The notes under the pieces are model-generated. The model searched no databases. It was not told where the DNA came from and saw only the letters and a program-made list of their open reading frames with translations. From contig OW240921.1 of NCBI GenBank assembly GCA_933207985.1, positions 19,763,778 through 19,827,777 of the forward strand: a stretch of DNA of 64,000 nucleotides, given 5' to 3'. Positions within the stretch are counted from its first letter, which is position 1. Each line of letters opens with the position of its first letter. This document shows, one piece after another, positions 46,011 to 58,425 of this stretch. Source of the DNA: Pelobates cultripes. Its lineage: Eukaryota > Chordata > Amphibia > Anura > Pelobatidae. The position numbers and the translations under genes are program-made.

Positions 46011-46169
46011 GTTCTGTAGTAAGTAAAGAATATTCCACTGGCTGTGCTTCAGTGCACTACTGTTTCTTGAAGACAATCTTTTTAATTGTGGCTGGGACAT
46101 CATTCAAAGGTGGTTCCCGTTCAGAAATTACATGTGTAATGGCTGAAAATATAAGTCCTCTTCCAGTGG
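46011..46169 (+). CDS. Exon B1: internal second half of a uPAR/Ly6 type-2 domain
   Basis: 159-bp exon, acceptor ..TTTCTTCACAG, donor GTAAGT, phase 1, 52 codons without stop. It encodes STGCASVHYCFLK, EITC and ends ENISPLPV (sequon NIS). It is the counterpart of A1 by its GCASxxxC start, the LPV end and the following type-1 exon. Like A1, it needs a first-half (CPxC) exon upstream. The nearest visible one is A4 at 27378, which joins in phase (LTH-G-SVVSK). See the modular-gene finding. Confidence 0.85.
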
Positions 46170-46379
46170 GTAAGTTATTTTGCTTTAATATCAATTAGTC
46201 AACCAGGGTTGGATCTAGAGCCTAATCTCGGGAGGGACACTGCTACATTATTTTTAAAGGAACAATCCAGGCACAATAACTACTACAGCTGTCTGTTGCT
46301 TTTATGGTGCAAGGAGTGCAAGTAGTCAGACCAGTTTTACAACTTACCTTGGGTTTGCCAGTATAGGGGCTGTAGTAAG
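46170..46379. other. Intron B1-B2, first part
   Basis: Includes a TTAA MITE-like left end at about 46253 (TTTTAAAGGAACAATCCAGG). Confidence 0.5.
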
Positions 46380-46477
46380 GGATAGGGCCTCTAGCAGGAG
46401 ATAGGGGCAGTAATGTGTGTGTGTGTGGCGTGCAATATGTCTTAGTGGTCAAGTGTGTGTGTGTGTGTGTAAGGGGT

Positions 46478-46512
<35 letters not shown>

Positions 46513-46890
46513 GGTGCAGTGTGTGTGTGTGTGGTGCAGTATGTATAAGTGGTGCAGTGTGTGTGTGTGTGAGGGGTGCAGAGAGTGTGTGAGGGGTGCA
46601 GTGTGTGTGAGAGGTACAGTGTAGGTGTGTGGGGTGCAGTTTGTGTGGATGTGAGGGATGCAGTGTGTGTGTAAGGGGTGCAATGTCTGTGTAGGGGCAG
46701 AGTGTGTAAGGGGTAAAGTGTGTGTGTATGAGGAGTGCAGTTTGTGTGTGTGTGAGGGGTTCAGTGTGTGTGTGAAGGTTGCAGTGTGAGCATGTAAGGT
46801 GTGCAGTGTGTGAGGTGTGAGGGGAGAGTGTGAGAGTGCAGAGAGCGTGTGAGGGGTGCAGAGTGTGTAAGTGGTGGTGTGTGAATGGGG
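46380..46890. repeat. GT-rich minisatellite
   Basis: Irregular units of about 30 bp (GGGGTGCAGTGTGTGTGTG) with long (GT)n runs. Minus-strand frames give His/Thr/Pro-rich artefact peptides. Confidence 0.9.
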
Positions 46891-48439
46891 GCAGATAGAA
46901 GCAAATATATGTTTGTTTTATTAAAATAAATATACTTTATTTTCCCACTTCCTTTCACCTTTGCCAAGGGAGGGGGGACATTGCCAGCAAGCTCAGTTTT
47001 TCCTAGTTGCTTTACTGCAGCTGTAGTTTACTCTCGCGAGATCTGGAGAGTTGCCATGGTAATCGCTGCAATGGTCCAACCTCGCAAGAGGAACCAGGCA
47101 GAGCTGCAGGGTAGAGTTGCCGGGTCCTCTCTCCTTTCCCTACCGGCTGCTGCATTTCAGTGACAACAGGCCAGTGAGGGAGATCTCTGATCTCTCCTTC
47201 GGTCTGCAGGGCCAGCACTTAAGGGAGAGCATGGGAGATCCTCAGCACTTTACTGTTTTCTTCTGGAGGGGAGGGGAATTGCCAACACCTGGATCCACCA
47301 CTGTAGTCAACAAAGTGAATTTTGGTGACCCTGTCCTAAAGCCTCACTCCCATCTCTTCCCAATTTCATCACTTAGCATGCATTTGGCACACTCTTACAG
47401 ACAGTATCAAAAAATCCCAGGACCTTCCTCTACTAAAACCCAGCCCTACCTCTACTAAACAGACACACACAGGGACTTCATCAGGGTAAAAATCAGACAG
47501 TTTTAAAAGCAATCATAAAGTGCATTTATTCCACCTCCCCCCAAAAGTCATTAAATATCTTTTTTCTGGCATGTGTGCCTCTTCAGATAGTTCCTTTGTT
47601 CTCCATTCAGGTGTTCTCAATAACCTTTTCTTTGCTTCCTTGTTCCGGTTTTCTGACGTCATCACGTGGTAGCGCCATGCGGTTTACATGTGTGTTCCAT
47701 TGTTATTTATCCAGATCTTCCGGTAGTGTGGAGCTGGATGCGTTTCACTAGCGTTTCATTCAGTTGGTCTTTGGTTATTCCGGCTCCATGCATATTCAAT
47801 GTCCATGAATTCATTGAGATATATATTGTAAGAAAGAGGAGGGGGTGTGGAAATATGTCGAATTATTCAATCATAATATATTCACATACAAATAAAACAA
47901 GTTTTTTCCATATAATGAAAAAAATGAATGAAAATATGTGAAACCCATTTTTAAAACCTTTAAATGAACAAGAAAATACTTTTCACACTCCTCCCCTTCT
48001 TACCTGGAGTACCCAAATTATAGTTTTAACTTTTTATGATTTGATAGTTGACCATAAACTTAGTCCTTTGCGTGTAAAGGAATTTCCTATATGTATCACC
48101 AGGATACTACTAGTGAGTATATAAAATTCTTAATTCTTGATTTATGGACATCCAGATAAAAAGCAGAGGGCACGTTCCATAACATCATATGTTTCGTTAT
48201 AATTCCCCAAATGTGAAACCATGTATAAGAAAATAGATGGAAAATGGAGAGAAGATGGAAAGTGTGGTTGAGTATACAAACGTGTTAAAAAAATAAAATA
48301 ATAATCAATGAAAAAAGAAATAAAATGAAATAAAAATAAAAGAATATAAAAAATATATGCAAAAAAATCTTGTACATAAAAAACCTTACTATAGAGGACA
48401 TTCTTTTACCATTTCCATATGGTATAGTTAATCTAAAAA
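46891..48439. other. Intron, unassigned (possibly Penelope 3' part)
   Basis: GC-richer at 47010-47330, AT-rich beyond 47800. The second half may be the 3' non-coding part of the Penelope-like relic that follows. No exon seen. Confidence 0.4.
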
Positions 48440-49335
48440 ATACCATAGATCAATGTCTATGTTTAGTCCCCCTGGTTGTAGAGTCTTCCGGGTATTTATC
48501 CAATACATTTCTCGCTGTGCTAATTTTTTGATTATATTTCATCCCCTCCAGTGGTTCTCCATTTGATCCAAACCAATAATAAAAAAAAATCTTTCCAATT
48601 GAATTTTGGACACATATTACAGTGTACGGGGACTATGTGCTTTTTTAAAATGTCTTCTAATATTGTTTTGATGTTGTAAAATGTGTTCTTTTAATTTTCT
48701 ACAGGTTCTGCTTACATACTGTTTGCCACATGGGCAGTAGAGCAGATAAACTACATTTTTGGTTTCACAGTTGATATTGGATTCTATAAAAAAAAAAAAG
48801 AAATTCTAGTTATTGTACTTTGAAATTGTTTCACCTTTAGAAACCTTTGCGTTCTACATGCTTTGCACTTCTTACAAGAATAAAAACCTTTGTTATTCTT
48901 CCTCAAAGTGCTTTTTTGTGCATGCTTAAGTGCCTCACTTGGTGCCAGGATACTTTTAAAATGTTTTGCTTTTCTGAAAATCACAGGTGCTTTACCCGGG
49001 AGAACCTTGCCTAACATTGGGTCTCTTAATAATATTTTCCAGTGGTTATTCAGAATAGTTCTTATTTTTTGATGTTGTACATTATATTGAGCTATGAAAG
49101 CGTATTTATAAGCATTATTTTTTTCCTTACCTTTCTTCTTATTATTACTTATTAGATCGCTTCTATTTACATATTTTTGGGGGGCTTCCCTCTCTAGTGT
49201 TTTTTTCTCATATTTTTTTTATATGAGTTTATCACATAAATGTTTCGCCTGTTGTTGGTAATCAGAGTCATTTGAACAGTTTCTACGAACACGGATCAAG
49301 TGGATTTTAGGTATAGATTCTAGCCAGTTTTTGTG
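48440..49335 (-). mobile_element. Penelope-like retroelement relic (RT end and GIY-YIG nuclease)
   Basis: On the minus strand from about 49335: end-of-RT sequence (FIAQYNVQHQKI, then HWKILLRDPMLGKVLP), followed (49017-48784) by PVIFRKAKHFKSILAPS and the Cys motif KGFYSCKKCKACRT typical of Neptune-type Penelope elements. After a poly-T break comes the GIY-YIG-type start VVYLLYCPCGKQYVSRTCRK (about 48755-48700). It is broken by stops and frameshifts. Confidence 0.75.
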
Positions 49336-49798
49336 GTGACAGCTTATATTACACCATCCCAGCTATCAATCAAATAGCCAAGACAGTGGTGCCCTCCCTG
49401 AAGCCTTTATTTCTTATAGTAAAGCATTGGATAAAATGTTTCTCTATGAGAAGTATTGCAGGCCCATGAAGCAATGGCCACACAGTATGGTGATGTCAAC
49501 GCATGCACCCTCCATGCCAATCCTTCTATAAGTCATGCTTCTCTAAGTTCTCCCCGGAGAGGGACTGTCTCGCCTCTGGATTAGAGATAAGTTAATCATT
49601 TATTAATAGGAAATGGGGGGCAGAATGAGTGTAGGAGATACCACAACAATCCAGTGTTATAAATAAGCATATGTATTTAATGTGTCAATGAGTGTTTCTT
49701 GAGTAAGCAGTTACTTAAAACCAAACTATAAAAAATGGTAGACAACATTTCTTAACATTCTATGGCTTAATTTCTTTATCTTCTTGTTCTGTATTGAG
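49336..49798. other. Intron before B2
   Basis: Unassigned; nothing recognised. Confidence 0.5.
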
Positions 49799-49918
49799 AA
49801 CGTGACCTGTTTTGCTATCGGTGCAATGAACCGACAGGAAAGAACTGCTTTACCAATGTTACAATGTGCTCTGCTGAGCAGAACATCTGTCTTTCAACAA
49901 TCACACAGACTATCTATG
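49799..49918 (+). CDS. Exon B2: first half of a uPAR/Ly6 type-1 domain
   Basis: 120-bp exon, acceptor ..TCTTGTTCTGTATTGAG, donor GTAGGT, phase 1, 39 codons. It encodes LFCYRCNEPTGKNC, then TMCSAEQNICLST, with a sequon (NVT). The cysteine spacing is the same as A2, although many of the other residues differ. It joins B1 (LPV-E-RDLFC) and B3 (TIY-E-AKKLT) in phase. Confidence 0.9.
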
Positions 49919-50807
49919 GTAGGTTTCAAAATGATCAATTCAAGCTCCAATTCATATTAACTAATTATGTGTATGCATACATGTGTTCATTAAAATTTGT
50001 GTAGGAAAATATGTGCGTGTGTTCCGGTGAGTTTGTGAGCTGTTTCTTGATTAACTACTTTCATAATTTTATCTAATAAAGCAGAGCAAACCATAAGGAT
50101 GCCCACTATTTAAAGCTCTCTACATGCCCATAGTATGTTAAATGTCTCAAAATGAGGATGTTAAATGTCTCCTTTATCCTGGTAAACTATGATCATTTAT
50201 ATACTGGATTCTTTGGTCTAATTCTCTCTATCTTCAAGCCAAGGTAAGAATTACCAGAATCAGGAATAGTCAAATGAGCCAGAGTCAGAAACCAAAAAAT
50301 CAATAACTTAGGGAACACACTGTCGGGTATACAAAATCCCTGACAGGCAAGTAATAAAGGACAGCCAGGAATAATTGTTTTTTTGGTGTCATAAATGTCC
50401 TCTATCGAGCACACAGACATCATTAATAGGCACAATAACTTTAAATATAAATATTAGAATGGGAAAGCATTCCTTAACATTAATGACATCAGAATGACGC
50501 ACCAAAGCACTATGTAAGTGAGAACGACGTTGCATATGCACCGTAATGAGAAAGAGATGTCTTCGCTCTGATACCCGCAACTGAGTGGTGCCACGAGGGA
50601 CCAGGTATCATTACATTACCTTTGTAAAATTTTCTAAGATGCAGCCTACTAGATGATCCAAAATAGATTGGAGGAGGCTGAAGAGGAATTTAAGATTTCT
50701 ATTCTCACTGATATGTTGTATCTGACTTGGGATAAACTACCATACAAATCTGCTTCTATTGTCACTTGTCCTTTATTTCTTGTTAAAGATGTATTTTCTG
50801 TTTCCAG
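49919..50807. other. Intron B2-B3
   Basis: No element named; mixed sequence, AT-rich. Confidence 0.5.
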
Positions 50808-50954
50808 AAGCCAAAAAACTTACAGAAAGTACAAAGAGATGTGGGAAAACCAGTGATTGCAACAAGCCTGAATTTATTAGAACCAAACATAAAATCATAT
50901 TAAAAAACAGTACCTGCTGTGACAGTGACTATTGTGACACCTCAGTATCTACTT
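50808..50954 (+). CDS. Exon B3: second half of a uPAR/Ly6 type-1 domain
   Basis: 147-bp exon, acceptor TTTTCTGTTTCCAG, donor GTGAGT, phase 1, 48 codons. It encodes KRCGKTSDCNKPE and ends NSTCCDSDYCD, closing the three-finger domain, with a sequon (NST) next to the Cys pair. It is homologous to A3 (KCGxxxxC, KxxIILKxxTCCxxDYC) and equal in length. Confidence 0.9.
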
Positions 50955-51552
50955 GTGAGTACTCACAATTCTTTGTCTAATTAATGTTAGGTGAATAATA
51001 CAACATGTTTAGATACGTAAAATTATGTTTTAATTAAATAGTGTGTTATAGTTATATTTTACCATGCTGATACTTGTCATGAATCAAGATTATATACAGA
51101 TCATTTTTACTAAAATTATCTTGAGTTTGAAAAGACAATATATACCCATTAATTCAGTTGTAAGCTTTTCATCTCCCAGTTTATTCAACGTCCCTCTCTC
51201 ATCATCCTATCTGACTCTATTCATATAATCCCATTGCATCTCCAATTCTCTTCTACTTTCTCATCACTCCCTCACTACTCCAATCCCAAATCCTAAACTT
51301 ATTTTTACATTGTTTGTGTAAGCAGACAAACAGTAGGGAACACATTCCTTGTGCTTCCAAGTCCTACTCATACAGAGATTTGTGAATACCATACACAGAA
51401 ATGAGAAGTGACAAGCAGTGGCAATACCACCACCACCATTGTTTATTGCTGCGTTGTGTTACATAAAAAAAAGGGATTATGATATTAAGCACATGGACAC
51501 TTTTCTTTGGTGTGCCCCATGGAGCTGCCATTGATGTTTCACCATTGGTACA
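50955..51552. other. Intron B3-B4, first part
   Basis: Unassigned, AT-rich. Confidence 0.5.
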
Positions 51553-52057
51553 CTAAACTGGCTGTCGCTGGAATCCAGACGCACCCTTCATCTTTCCAGC
51601 CTTGTTTTTAAGAGCTTTTCTGGTAAACTCACACCCTACCTGAACAAAATGCTTTCCCCAGCTGTTCCCACTTTCTATAACCTCCGATCCAGTACAAGCA
51701 CTTTACTTAGTCTACCTCAATACAAAAAGAAAGCGGCCCGATCCTCCTTCTCCTACAGAGCGCCGCAATTGTGGAACGACCTCCCGCACAATTTAAAATC
51801 TTCCCTAAGCCTAAAGTCTTTTAAGAGATCCCTCTCTACATACCTCAAAACAGAATGCACGTGTCATGGTTGATTATATATTTCCTGCCTGTTCTATGTT
51901 AAATTTTGTATATATTGTGTATTAATATTGTTTTTGTATTTTGTTGTACCTAATGTAACAATGCAATGATTTGTGGACCCAGGACATACTTGAAAACGAG
52001 AGAAATCTCAATGTATCTTTCCTGGTAAAATATTTTATAAATAAATAAATAAATAAA
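51553..52057 (+). mobile_element. L2/CR1-type LINE, 3' end
   Basis: It begins in the LNWLSLESRRTLHLSSLVFK block and continues in the open frame 51649-51873 (FSYRAPQLWNDLPHNLKSSL, the end of the RT ORF). A 3' UTR follows, ending TTCCTGGTAAAATATTTTAT and an AAATA-repeat tail at 52036-52057. Confidence 0.8.
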
Positions 52058-52237
52058 TTTGTGCCATAATATAGTTTAAAAAAAACTAACCCTTTTCCTC
52101 GAAAATAATATATTTTTTAATATATGAAACATGATGAGCCAAAGGATCTTTGTTATAAATTCCTTTATTAAATCGAGATATTATTGAATATAAGTTATAT
52201 TTATTAATCCATAATTAAAATGGGATTTTTGTTCCAG

Positions 52238-52381
52238 TGCTACCAATTAGCAATGAAAAAAATGGATTGATCTGTCCTTCCTGTTACGTCAAGAACAATG
52301 ACACCTGTCTGTCTAAAGAGAATATTGAATGTTTTGGGCATGAAACACAATGTATCAAACATAAATCAGAATGGTCAAAAG
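52238..52381 (+). CDS. Exon B4: first half of a uPAR/Ly6 type-2 domain
   Basis: 144-bp exon, acceptor ..TTTTTGTTCCAG, donor GTAAAA, phase 1, 47 codons. It encodes GLICPSCYVKNNDTC, then IECFGHETQCIKHKS: the CPSC-type start of the second domain, with a sequon (NDT). It is homologous to A4. The frame stays open for another 220 bp past the donor, but that part has no family pattern and is taken as intron. It joins B5 as WSK-E-EKTIS. Confidence 0.9.
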
Positions 52382-53410
52382 GTAAAATATATTGGCATTA
52401 CGATGCATACAAAAACACTAAAATTGAATACATGCGGGTTGCAAACTATACAGAAGCATGCTTTGCACACGTTTCATATGTATTTTTAGTTGGTAAATTC
52501 TATGTAACTGTTCATTTCCACTGCTTATTTATTCTAAGACTATGCATTTACTGTTCAAACACTCATAGAGGAAAAATAAACACTAAAATCAATGGTTCTT
52601 AATTATTTATTTTTTGGTTGACTTGGTGTTCACAATTTAAGGGTAAACTCCTGCTTTCAACATAATTGCTGCTCAATAGCTAAAAAGTGTATACATTGGT
52701 AAAAATACAATAAAAACAGGTGCTACTATCACCTATGTGGGTCACTCCACCAAACATTTAAAAGTTAATTACAAATAGATAAAAAGTGGTGAGAGCACAG
52801 AAAAATAAGTAGATAATAGATTACCACTAAAGCCAAATGGAATCCTGCAATTAAAAACAGGAGACAAACATAGGGTAATATAATACAGATAAAATGTAAA
52901 GTAGTGGATAATTAATCACACTCACATATTGCTGAGCCACTTTATGTAAGCTGGCTCAGACTCAAAAAGGGAAAAAAGTTGTGAACATTGGAGGAAAAGA
53001 CCTGAATAGACATACACTTTGAGAAAGGCTACAACCAAAACACGTCAGTGTACATGTGGTGTTACGTTTTTAATATATTTATTGCTGTATTCCACTTTTG
53101 TTTAATAAATTCTTTTGCAAGATCCTGCATCCTGGATTCTGTTACAGGGGAGAGAACAAGGAAGTCTGCAGTATTTTTTTATTTATTTATAATTGCTGCT
53201 CAATTATGTCTTAAAAATGAAATTTAACAAATCGACAGGCTATGCATTAGTACAGAAAATATGAAAAGCATGGTAACTTGATGTTTTATGATTGCAAGCT
53301 ATGAAAGTTGAACAGACAAGTTAAATAATTGACCACAAATAAAAATTATTCACAAAATATCAATAATTCACAAAACATAATAATGGATCAGCTCCTGATA
53401 TTTATTGACA
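52382..53410. other. Intron B4-B5, first part
   Basis: A dispersed-repeat segment at about 52650-53160 (TTTGAGAAAGGCTACAACCA and AAACACGTCAGTG, the 'aaacgcgtca' type). The rest is unassigned. Confidence 0.45.
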
Positions 53411-54756
53411 TTAACCCCTTAAGAACTGAGGCAGTTGTGCAAGTTGTGATCAAAACAAAACGTAAACAAAACCTTGAATTTGCGCACGTCTGTTCAGACG
53501 TAATTCACATCTTTCATATTATGTGCACCCACACTTATCATAAATCATTTTGTTCAGGAGAAACAGGGCTTTTATATCACATCACATATTTGTATATTAA
53601 ACATAATTTAATCTGAATAATATATTTAAAAAATGAGAAATTAAGAAATGTTATTTTTTTTAGTTCTGCATGGCATTTTAACTGTAAATGTCACAATACT
53701 GTTAGCTGTTACTGCAATAAAGTATTCAGCGATGTCTAAGGAGTAAAACAGTACCCCCAATGTACAGGTTTTATGGTGTTTTGGAAAGTTACAGGGTCAA
53801 ATATAGCACATTACATTTTCAGTTTATACACACTGAAAGACTGGTTATGTTGCCTTTGAGAGAGTATGGCAGCCCAGGAATGAAAATTACTCCCATGATG
53901 GCATACCATTTGCAAAAGTAGACAACCCAATGTATTATAAATGGGATATGTCCAGTCCTTTTATACTAGCCACTTAGTCACAGACACTGGCCAAAGTTAG
54001 CATTCATATTTGTTGTGTGTGAAAAATGCAAAAAACTACAATGAATGATAATTTTGGCCAGTGTTTGTGACTAAGTAGCTACTAAAAAAGACTGGACATG
54101 CCCCATTTGCAATACCTTTGGCTGTCTACTTTTGCAAATGGTATGCCATCATGGGTGTCATTCTCATTACTGGGCTACCATAAGGTCTCAAATGCAACAT
54201 AACCAATCTGGCAAATTTCAATGTGAAAAAAAGGAAATGCAACCCTTATGTTTGACTCAGTAACTTTTAAAAACACTATAAAACCTGTACATGGGGGGCA
54301 CTGTTATACTCTGTAGACTTCGCTGAACACAAATAGCAGTGTTTAAAAATAGTAAAACTTATCACAACCATTATATTGTGAGTGAAAGTACAGTTTGTGT
54401 GTGAAAAATGCAAAAAAAAATGCATTTTTACTAAGGATATCAGCATTGTGATATGTTTTACTGTTTTTAAACACTAATTTTTGTGTTCAACGAAGTCTCC
54501 CGAGTAAAACAGTACCTCCCATGAACAGGTTTTATGGTGCCCTGGAAAGTTACAGGGTTAAATATAGGGCTTGCATGCCAAATTCTCTGGACTTTCTGCC
54601 TGGGTTGTCGGGCAGGACCCTCAGATTTTAATTTATAAAATGACTTAATTATGTAAAAATATTATATAAATATAGAATTAAAAATAATATATATATATAC
54701 ATATATAGATAGATACATATACGTATTTATATATTATTATATAATATTATATATTT

Positions 54757-54777
<21 letters not shown>
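53411..54777. mobile_element. Hairpin-rich TTAA element (reversed relative to 24548-26668)
   Basis: It starts TTAACCCCTTAAGAACTGAG and follows the 24548-26668 element in reverse. It has the TTTATGGTGTTTTGGAAAGT segment, a long hairpin (about 53855-54190, TGGCATACCATTTGCAAAAG / complement), a second hairpin (about 54265-54545) and an AT block up to 54777. The far end is lost at the DIRS element. 53329-53616 is a frame over this and has no match. Confidence 0.7.

Positions 54778-54813
<36 letters not shown>
54757..54813. repeat. (TA)n(GA)n compound microsatellite
   Basis: (TA)11 followed by (GA)17. Confidence 0.95.
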
Positions 54814-54818
<5 letters not shown>

Positions 54819-54824
54819 TCTACT

Positions 54825-57800
54825 CATACTTACGGTAATTTTCTTTTCCTGGTCATAGGCCATGGCAGCACAACAATGGGTAGCACCTCCCTATCCTTAA
54901 TTAGACAGGAACTAATTAAAGGAAAGGTACAAATACCCCCTCCTACCTCCTCCTCCCTCAGTCTTGTTCCCTGGGTCGGATCTTTGTGCTGCCATCGCCT
55001 ATGACGAGGAAAATAAAATTACGGTAAGTATTAGTAAATTTTCCTCTTTCCTCGCCATATCCATGGCAGCACAACAATGGGTAATACACAACCAAGGGAG
55101 GGAAAGAAAACTCAGACTTAAAATGATATAATTCAAATGTATTAGCGAAATCAAACCAAAGGTGACAAATAGTGATGTCCCGAACGGTTCGCCGAACGGT
55201 TCGCGAACGGTTCGCCACGAACGGTTCGCCACGGACTCATCATTGAGTAAACTTTGACCCTGTACCTCACAGTCAGCAGACACATTCCAGCCAATCAGCA
55301 GCAGACCCTCCCTCCCAGACCCTCCCACCTCCTGGACAGCTCACTAAGAATGCAGCTTCACAATGAATGTAAAATGGATGCTGTCCAGGAGGTGGGAGGG
55401 TCTGGGACGGAGGGTCTGCTGCTGATTGGCTGGAATGTGTCTGCTGACTGTGAGGTACAGGGTCAAAGTTTACTTTAGTCCGCGGCGAACCGTTCGTGGC
55501 GAACCGTTCGGCGAACCGTTCGGGACATCACTAGTGACAAACATTGCAATAGATCAACTTGATTATTAGATGCAGAAAGGACAGATCTGCCAAAATGATC
55601 AGATTGACCAGCCTTTACCTCTATAAGATAATGTCTTTAACAAACCACCTCTTTTACAGGTAGGATTTTGTCACAGATCTTACAGTAACCACAGCCTTCT
55701 AGGTAATCAAAGTCCAGGACACATCCAGTTCAGTTTTCCCTTTATTTGATAAGAAAACAGCTGCTTTAAATAATAATAAACAAAACAAAAATTCCTTGCT
55801 CTTACTTGAGCTCTTACTAGACAGAAATAACTATCTGTAATTGGGTGGCTTCCCCACTTACCAATTTTCAAAAAAACAAACTAGATTTGCAATAAACACA
55901 ATTATTCTCTCTTCTTCAGCTCGCTTAGCTGGATTTTTCTCCTTCACTGTACAGCAGGCTGATCTCTTTTAAAGGCCTGCCTTCTAATTGGCCAGCTACA
56001 AGTGAGTATCAATTAGTTAACATCTCTGAAACCAAGTTCTGGTCTGTTACAAAGCAACTAGTGCTGTTGGAGCACTGGCCCACCCTGCTCTCCAAATGCT
56101 CCGCCCCAGGGACCCATACCGTGTTTTGCATAGTATCAGAAATGTATATTGCAAACTTAATATCTCTCCCTGGGACATTTAACTGAAAATTCTCTGGCTG
56201 CTGTTTAGTAAAGCAGGCCTGATATATCTTCCTTCAACAACCATTCCACTTTTTCACTCACATGTCTTATAAAAGTAGCTGCTTTACAAATTGGTTCAGG
56301 AGAAACTTTTGCTGCTGCTGCCCAGGATGGAGAGAGAGAGATTGTGTACAGTGTGCTTTCAAACCTTCAGGAAACCTCGCTTAGATGCTTTATAGGCTTG
56401 GATAATAGCTGAGACTATCCATCTGCTTATAGTAGCTTTAGATGCTTGAAAACCTTTTTCTAATACCATTAGGAATGATAAAACATCTTTTAGAAATTCG
56501 CCATTCTGAAGATCTTTGCACATAAATCTTGAGGCATCTCACTAAGTCAATAGCGTTCCAATTTGCGTCTTCTCCATTGTTTGGTTCCTTCGAATGTAAT
56601 GTTGGGAGCATTATTTCTTCATTTATATGGAACCCTTAAGCCACCTTAGGATGGAATTCAGGAACTGTTCTTAAAATGACTCTGTCTCTATGAAAAATTG
56701 TGAAAGGTTCCTTGACAGATAGAGCATGAAGATCTGATACCCTTCTTCCAGAAGCTAAGGCTACTAGTAGAACTGTTTAGCAGTGAGCAAATGAGTAGAA
56801 ATAGATTTAAATGGCTTGAACAGATCTGTTTTAAGTGCTTTCAGACCCAGCGGTAAATCCCATAGTGGAGCAATAGGTTTGATAGGAGGCCTGATCTTTA
56901 AGACGGCAGTCATAAATCTCACTATATCCATGTCAAAGGCCCATTTATGATTAGTTAAAGCAGAAAGGGCTGAAATATGGACTTTCAAAGTATTATAATT
57001 CAACCCTTTATCCAATCCGGACTGCAGAAACTCCAGAATATCTTTGGCTGATGGTTTCCGAATATCCATTGGTCTAGATCTGGACCATGAAGAAAATGCA
57101 TCCCAAACTCTGTAATATGTGGTTAAAGTAGACTTTTTTTCTTGCCTGTAAGAGTGTATCAATCACAGCTTGTGAAAAACCTTTGTCTCTTAACCCTTCC
57201 CTTTCAAGTACCATGCCATCAGATGAAGGGATGCTGGATCTGGGTGAAGAATTGGACCTTGTTGCAGCAGGAATGGAACTTCTGGTAGACGCCATGGGAC
57301 TTTCTTGCAGGGACTCGGTAGGAGCGTAAACCATGGTCTGCGTGGCCAGAATGGGGATATTAGAATTAATGAAACTTTCTCTTGTCTTAATATCCTTAGC
57401 AGCGGAAAGATGAGCGGAGTTGGAGGGAATGGATAAGCTAGGCTGAATTCCCATTCGCATAATAATGCATCTCTTCCTATGGCTTGCGGGTCTCGAATTT
57501 TCACGAAGAAATCCTTTACCTTCCTGTTGCTGCTTGTTGCCATCAAATCTATTTGAGGAAGACCCCATGTCTCTGTTATCAGTTGGAATATCTTGTACGA
57601 TAGACTCCATTTTCCTGGGTCTATCCTCACTCTGCTGAGGAAGTCGGCTACAGAATTTTGTATTCCTTGGAGATGTATGGCTGAGATTCCTGCCAGATTT
57701 TCTTGCGCCCAAAACATAAGAGGTCTCATTATTTTCATCATTCTACGACTCCGCCTCCCTCCTTGGTGATTGATATACACTACTACCATGGCATTGTCTG

Positions 57801-58424
57801 TCCTGATCTTGACCCACTTGTGAAGTAGAAGCTGTTGGAGGTGTTTCAGGGCTTTGATAACTGCAAGAAGCTCTAGGAGATTCCAAGGTGTATTGGTTGC
57901 AAAGAAAGTCCATTTTCCTTGGATGTATTTGTTCTGAAGGCTGGCATCTGTAGTTATAACAATCCATGGAATGTTTCCTAGGGGAAATCTTTTGAATAGG
58001 AATTTCTTCTGCATCCACCACATCAGGGATTTGTGAACCTGAGGAGGAATTCTGATTGGATGAAACAAGTTCCCTGTTTTGAATTGGCAAAGGAAATTGT
58101 TCTGGAATGTTCTCATTCTCTATTGTACCCATCTTGTCAGGCCTATAGTAGAGGACATGGAGCCCAGTAAACTCATAGTCTTGTCTGAGGTTACACTGGA
58201 TGCCAACATGTCTTTGACTTTCCTTATAATTCTCGCACCCCTTTCTGGTGACAGCTGTACCGTACCTTTTGAAGTGTTGAACAAGGCTCACAGGTATATC
58301 ATGTTCTGAGATGGAGTCAGATGGCTCTTGGTTATGTTGATTTTCCAATCGTGATGGTGTAGAAACTGCATACATATGTGACCATGATTTACTAATGTAT
58401 CTTTGGTTTCTGCCAGAATCCTCG
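54825..58424 (-). mobile_element. DIRS1-like tyrosine-recombinase retrotransposon, 5' truncated
   Basis: Minus strand, 58424 to 54825. The RT end (MQFLHHHDWKINITKSHLTP, then an SQNMIYL block with stop) is followed by RNase H (58116-about 57600: WIVITTDASLQ, LLELLAVIKALKHL, IRTDNAMVVVYINHQGG, ADFLSR) with a long C-terminal domain. The tyrosine recombinase starts at 57162 (YYRVWDAFSSWSRSR, LKVHISALSALTNHKW). It continues in broken frames to about 56220 (RRVSDLHALSVKEPF; catalytic HxxR reads HCTQ). The terminus (54825-55080) has the inverted repeats and duplicated CCATGGCAGCACAACAATGG of DIRS ends. A hAT MITE is nested at 55170-55533. Inactive. Confidence 0.85.
55170..55533. mobile_element. Complete hAT MITE (364 bp), nearly palindromic
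   Basis: It starts TAGTGATGTCCCGAACGGTT and ends in its complement. A perfect 8-bp duplication GTGACAAA flanks it (55162-55169 and 55534-55541). The inner sequence (GCAGACACATTCCAGCCAAT, ACCCTCCCACCTCCTGGACA) is also inverted, so the whole folds back. Inserted in the DIRS terminus; the frames on both strands here are shadows. Confidence 0.95.
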
Positions 58425-58425
58425 T

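Noticed and set aside
46243..46967. His/Thr-rich minus-strand frames
   Set aside because: GT-rich minisatellite read in reverse.
52382..52602. Extension of exon B4 into the open frame downstream
   Set aside because: A consensus donor at 52382 matches the phase and position of A4, and the added residues lack the family cysteine pattern.
57074..58375. Minus-strand frames 57712-57074 and 58375-57743 as separate genes
   Set aside because: Out-of-frame shadows of the DIRS RNase H frame (58116-57190), with no motifs.
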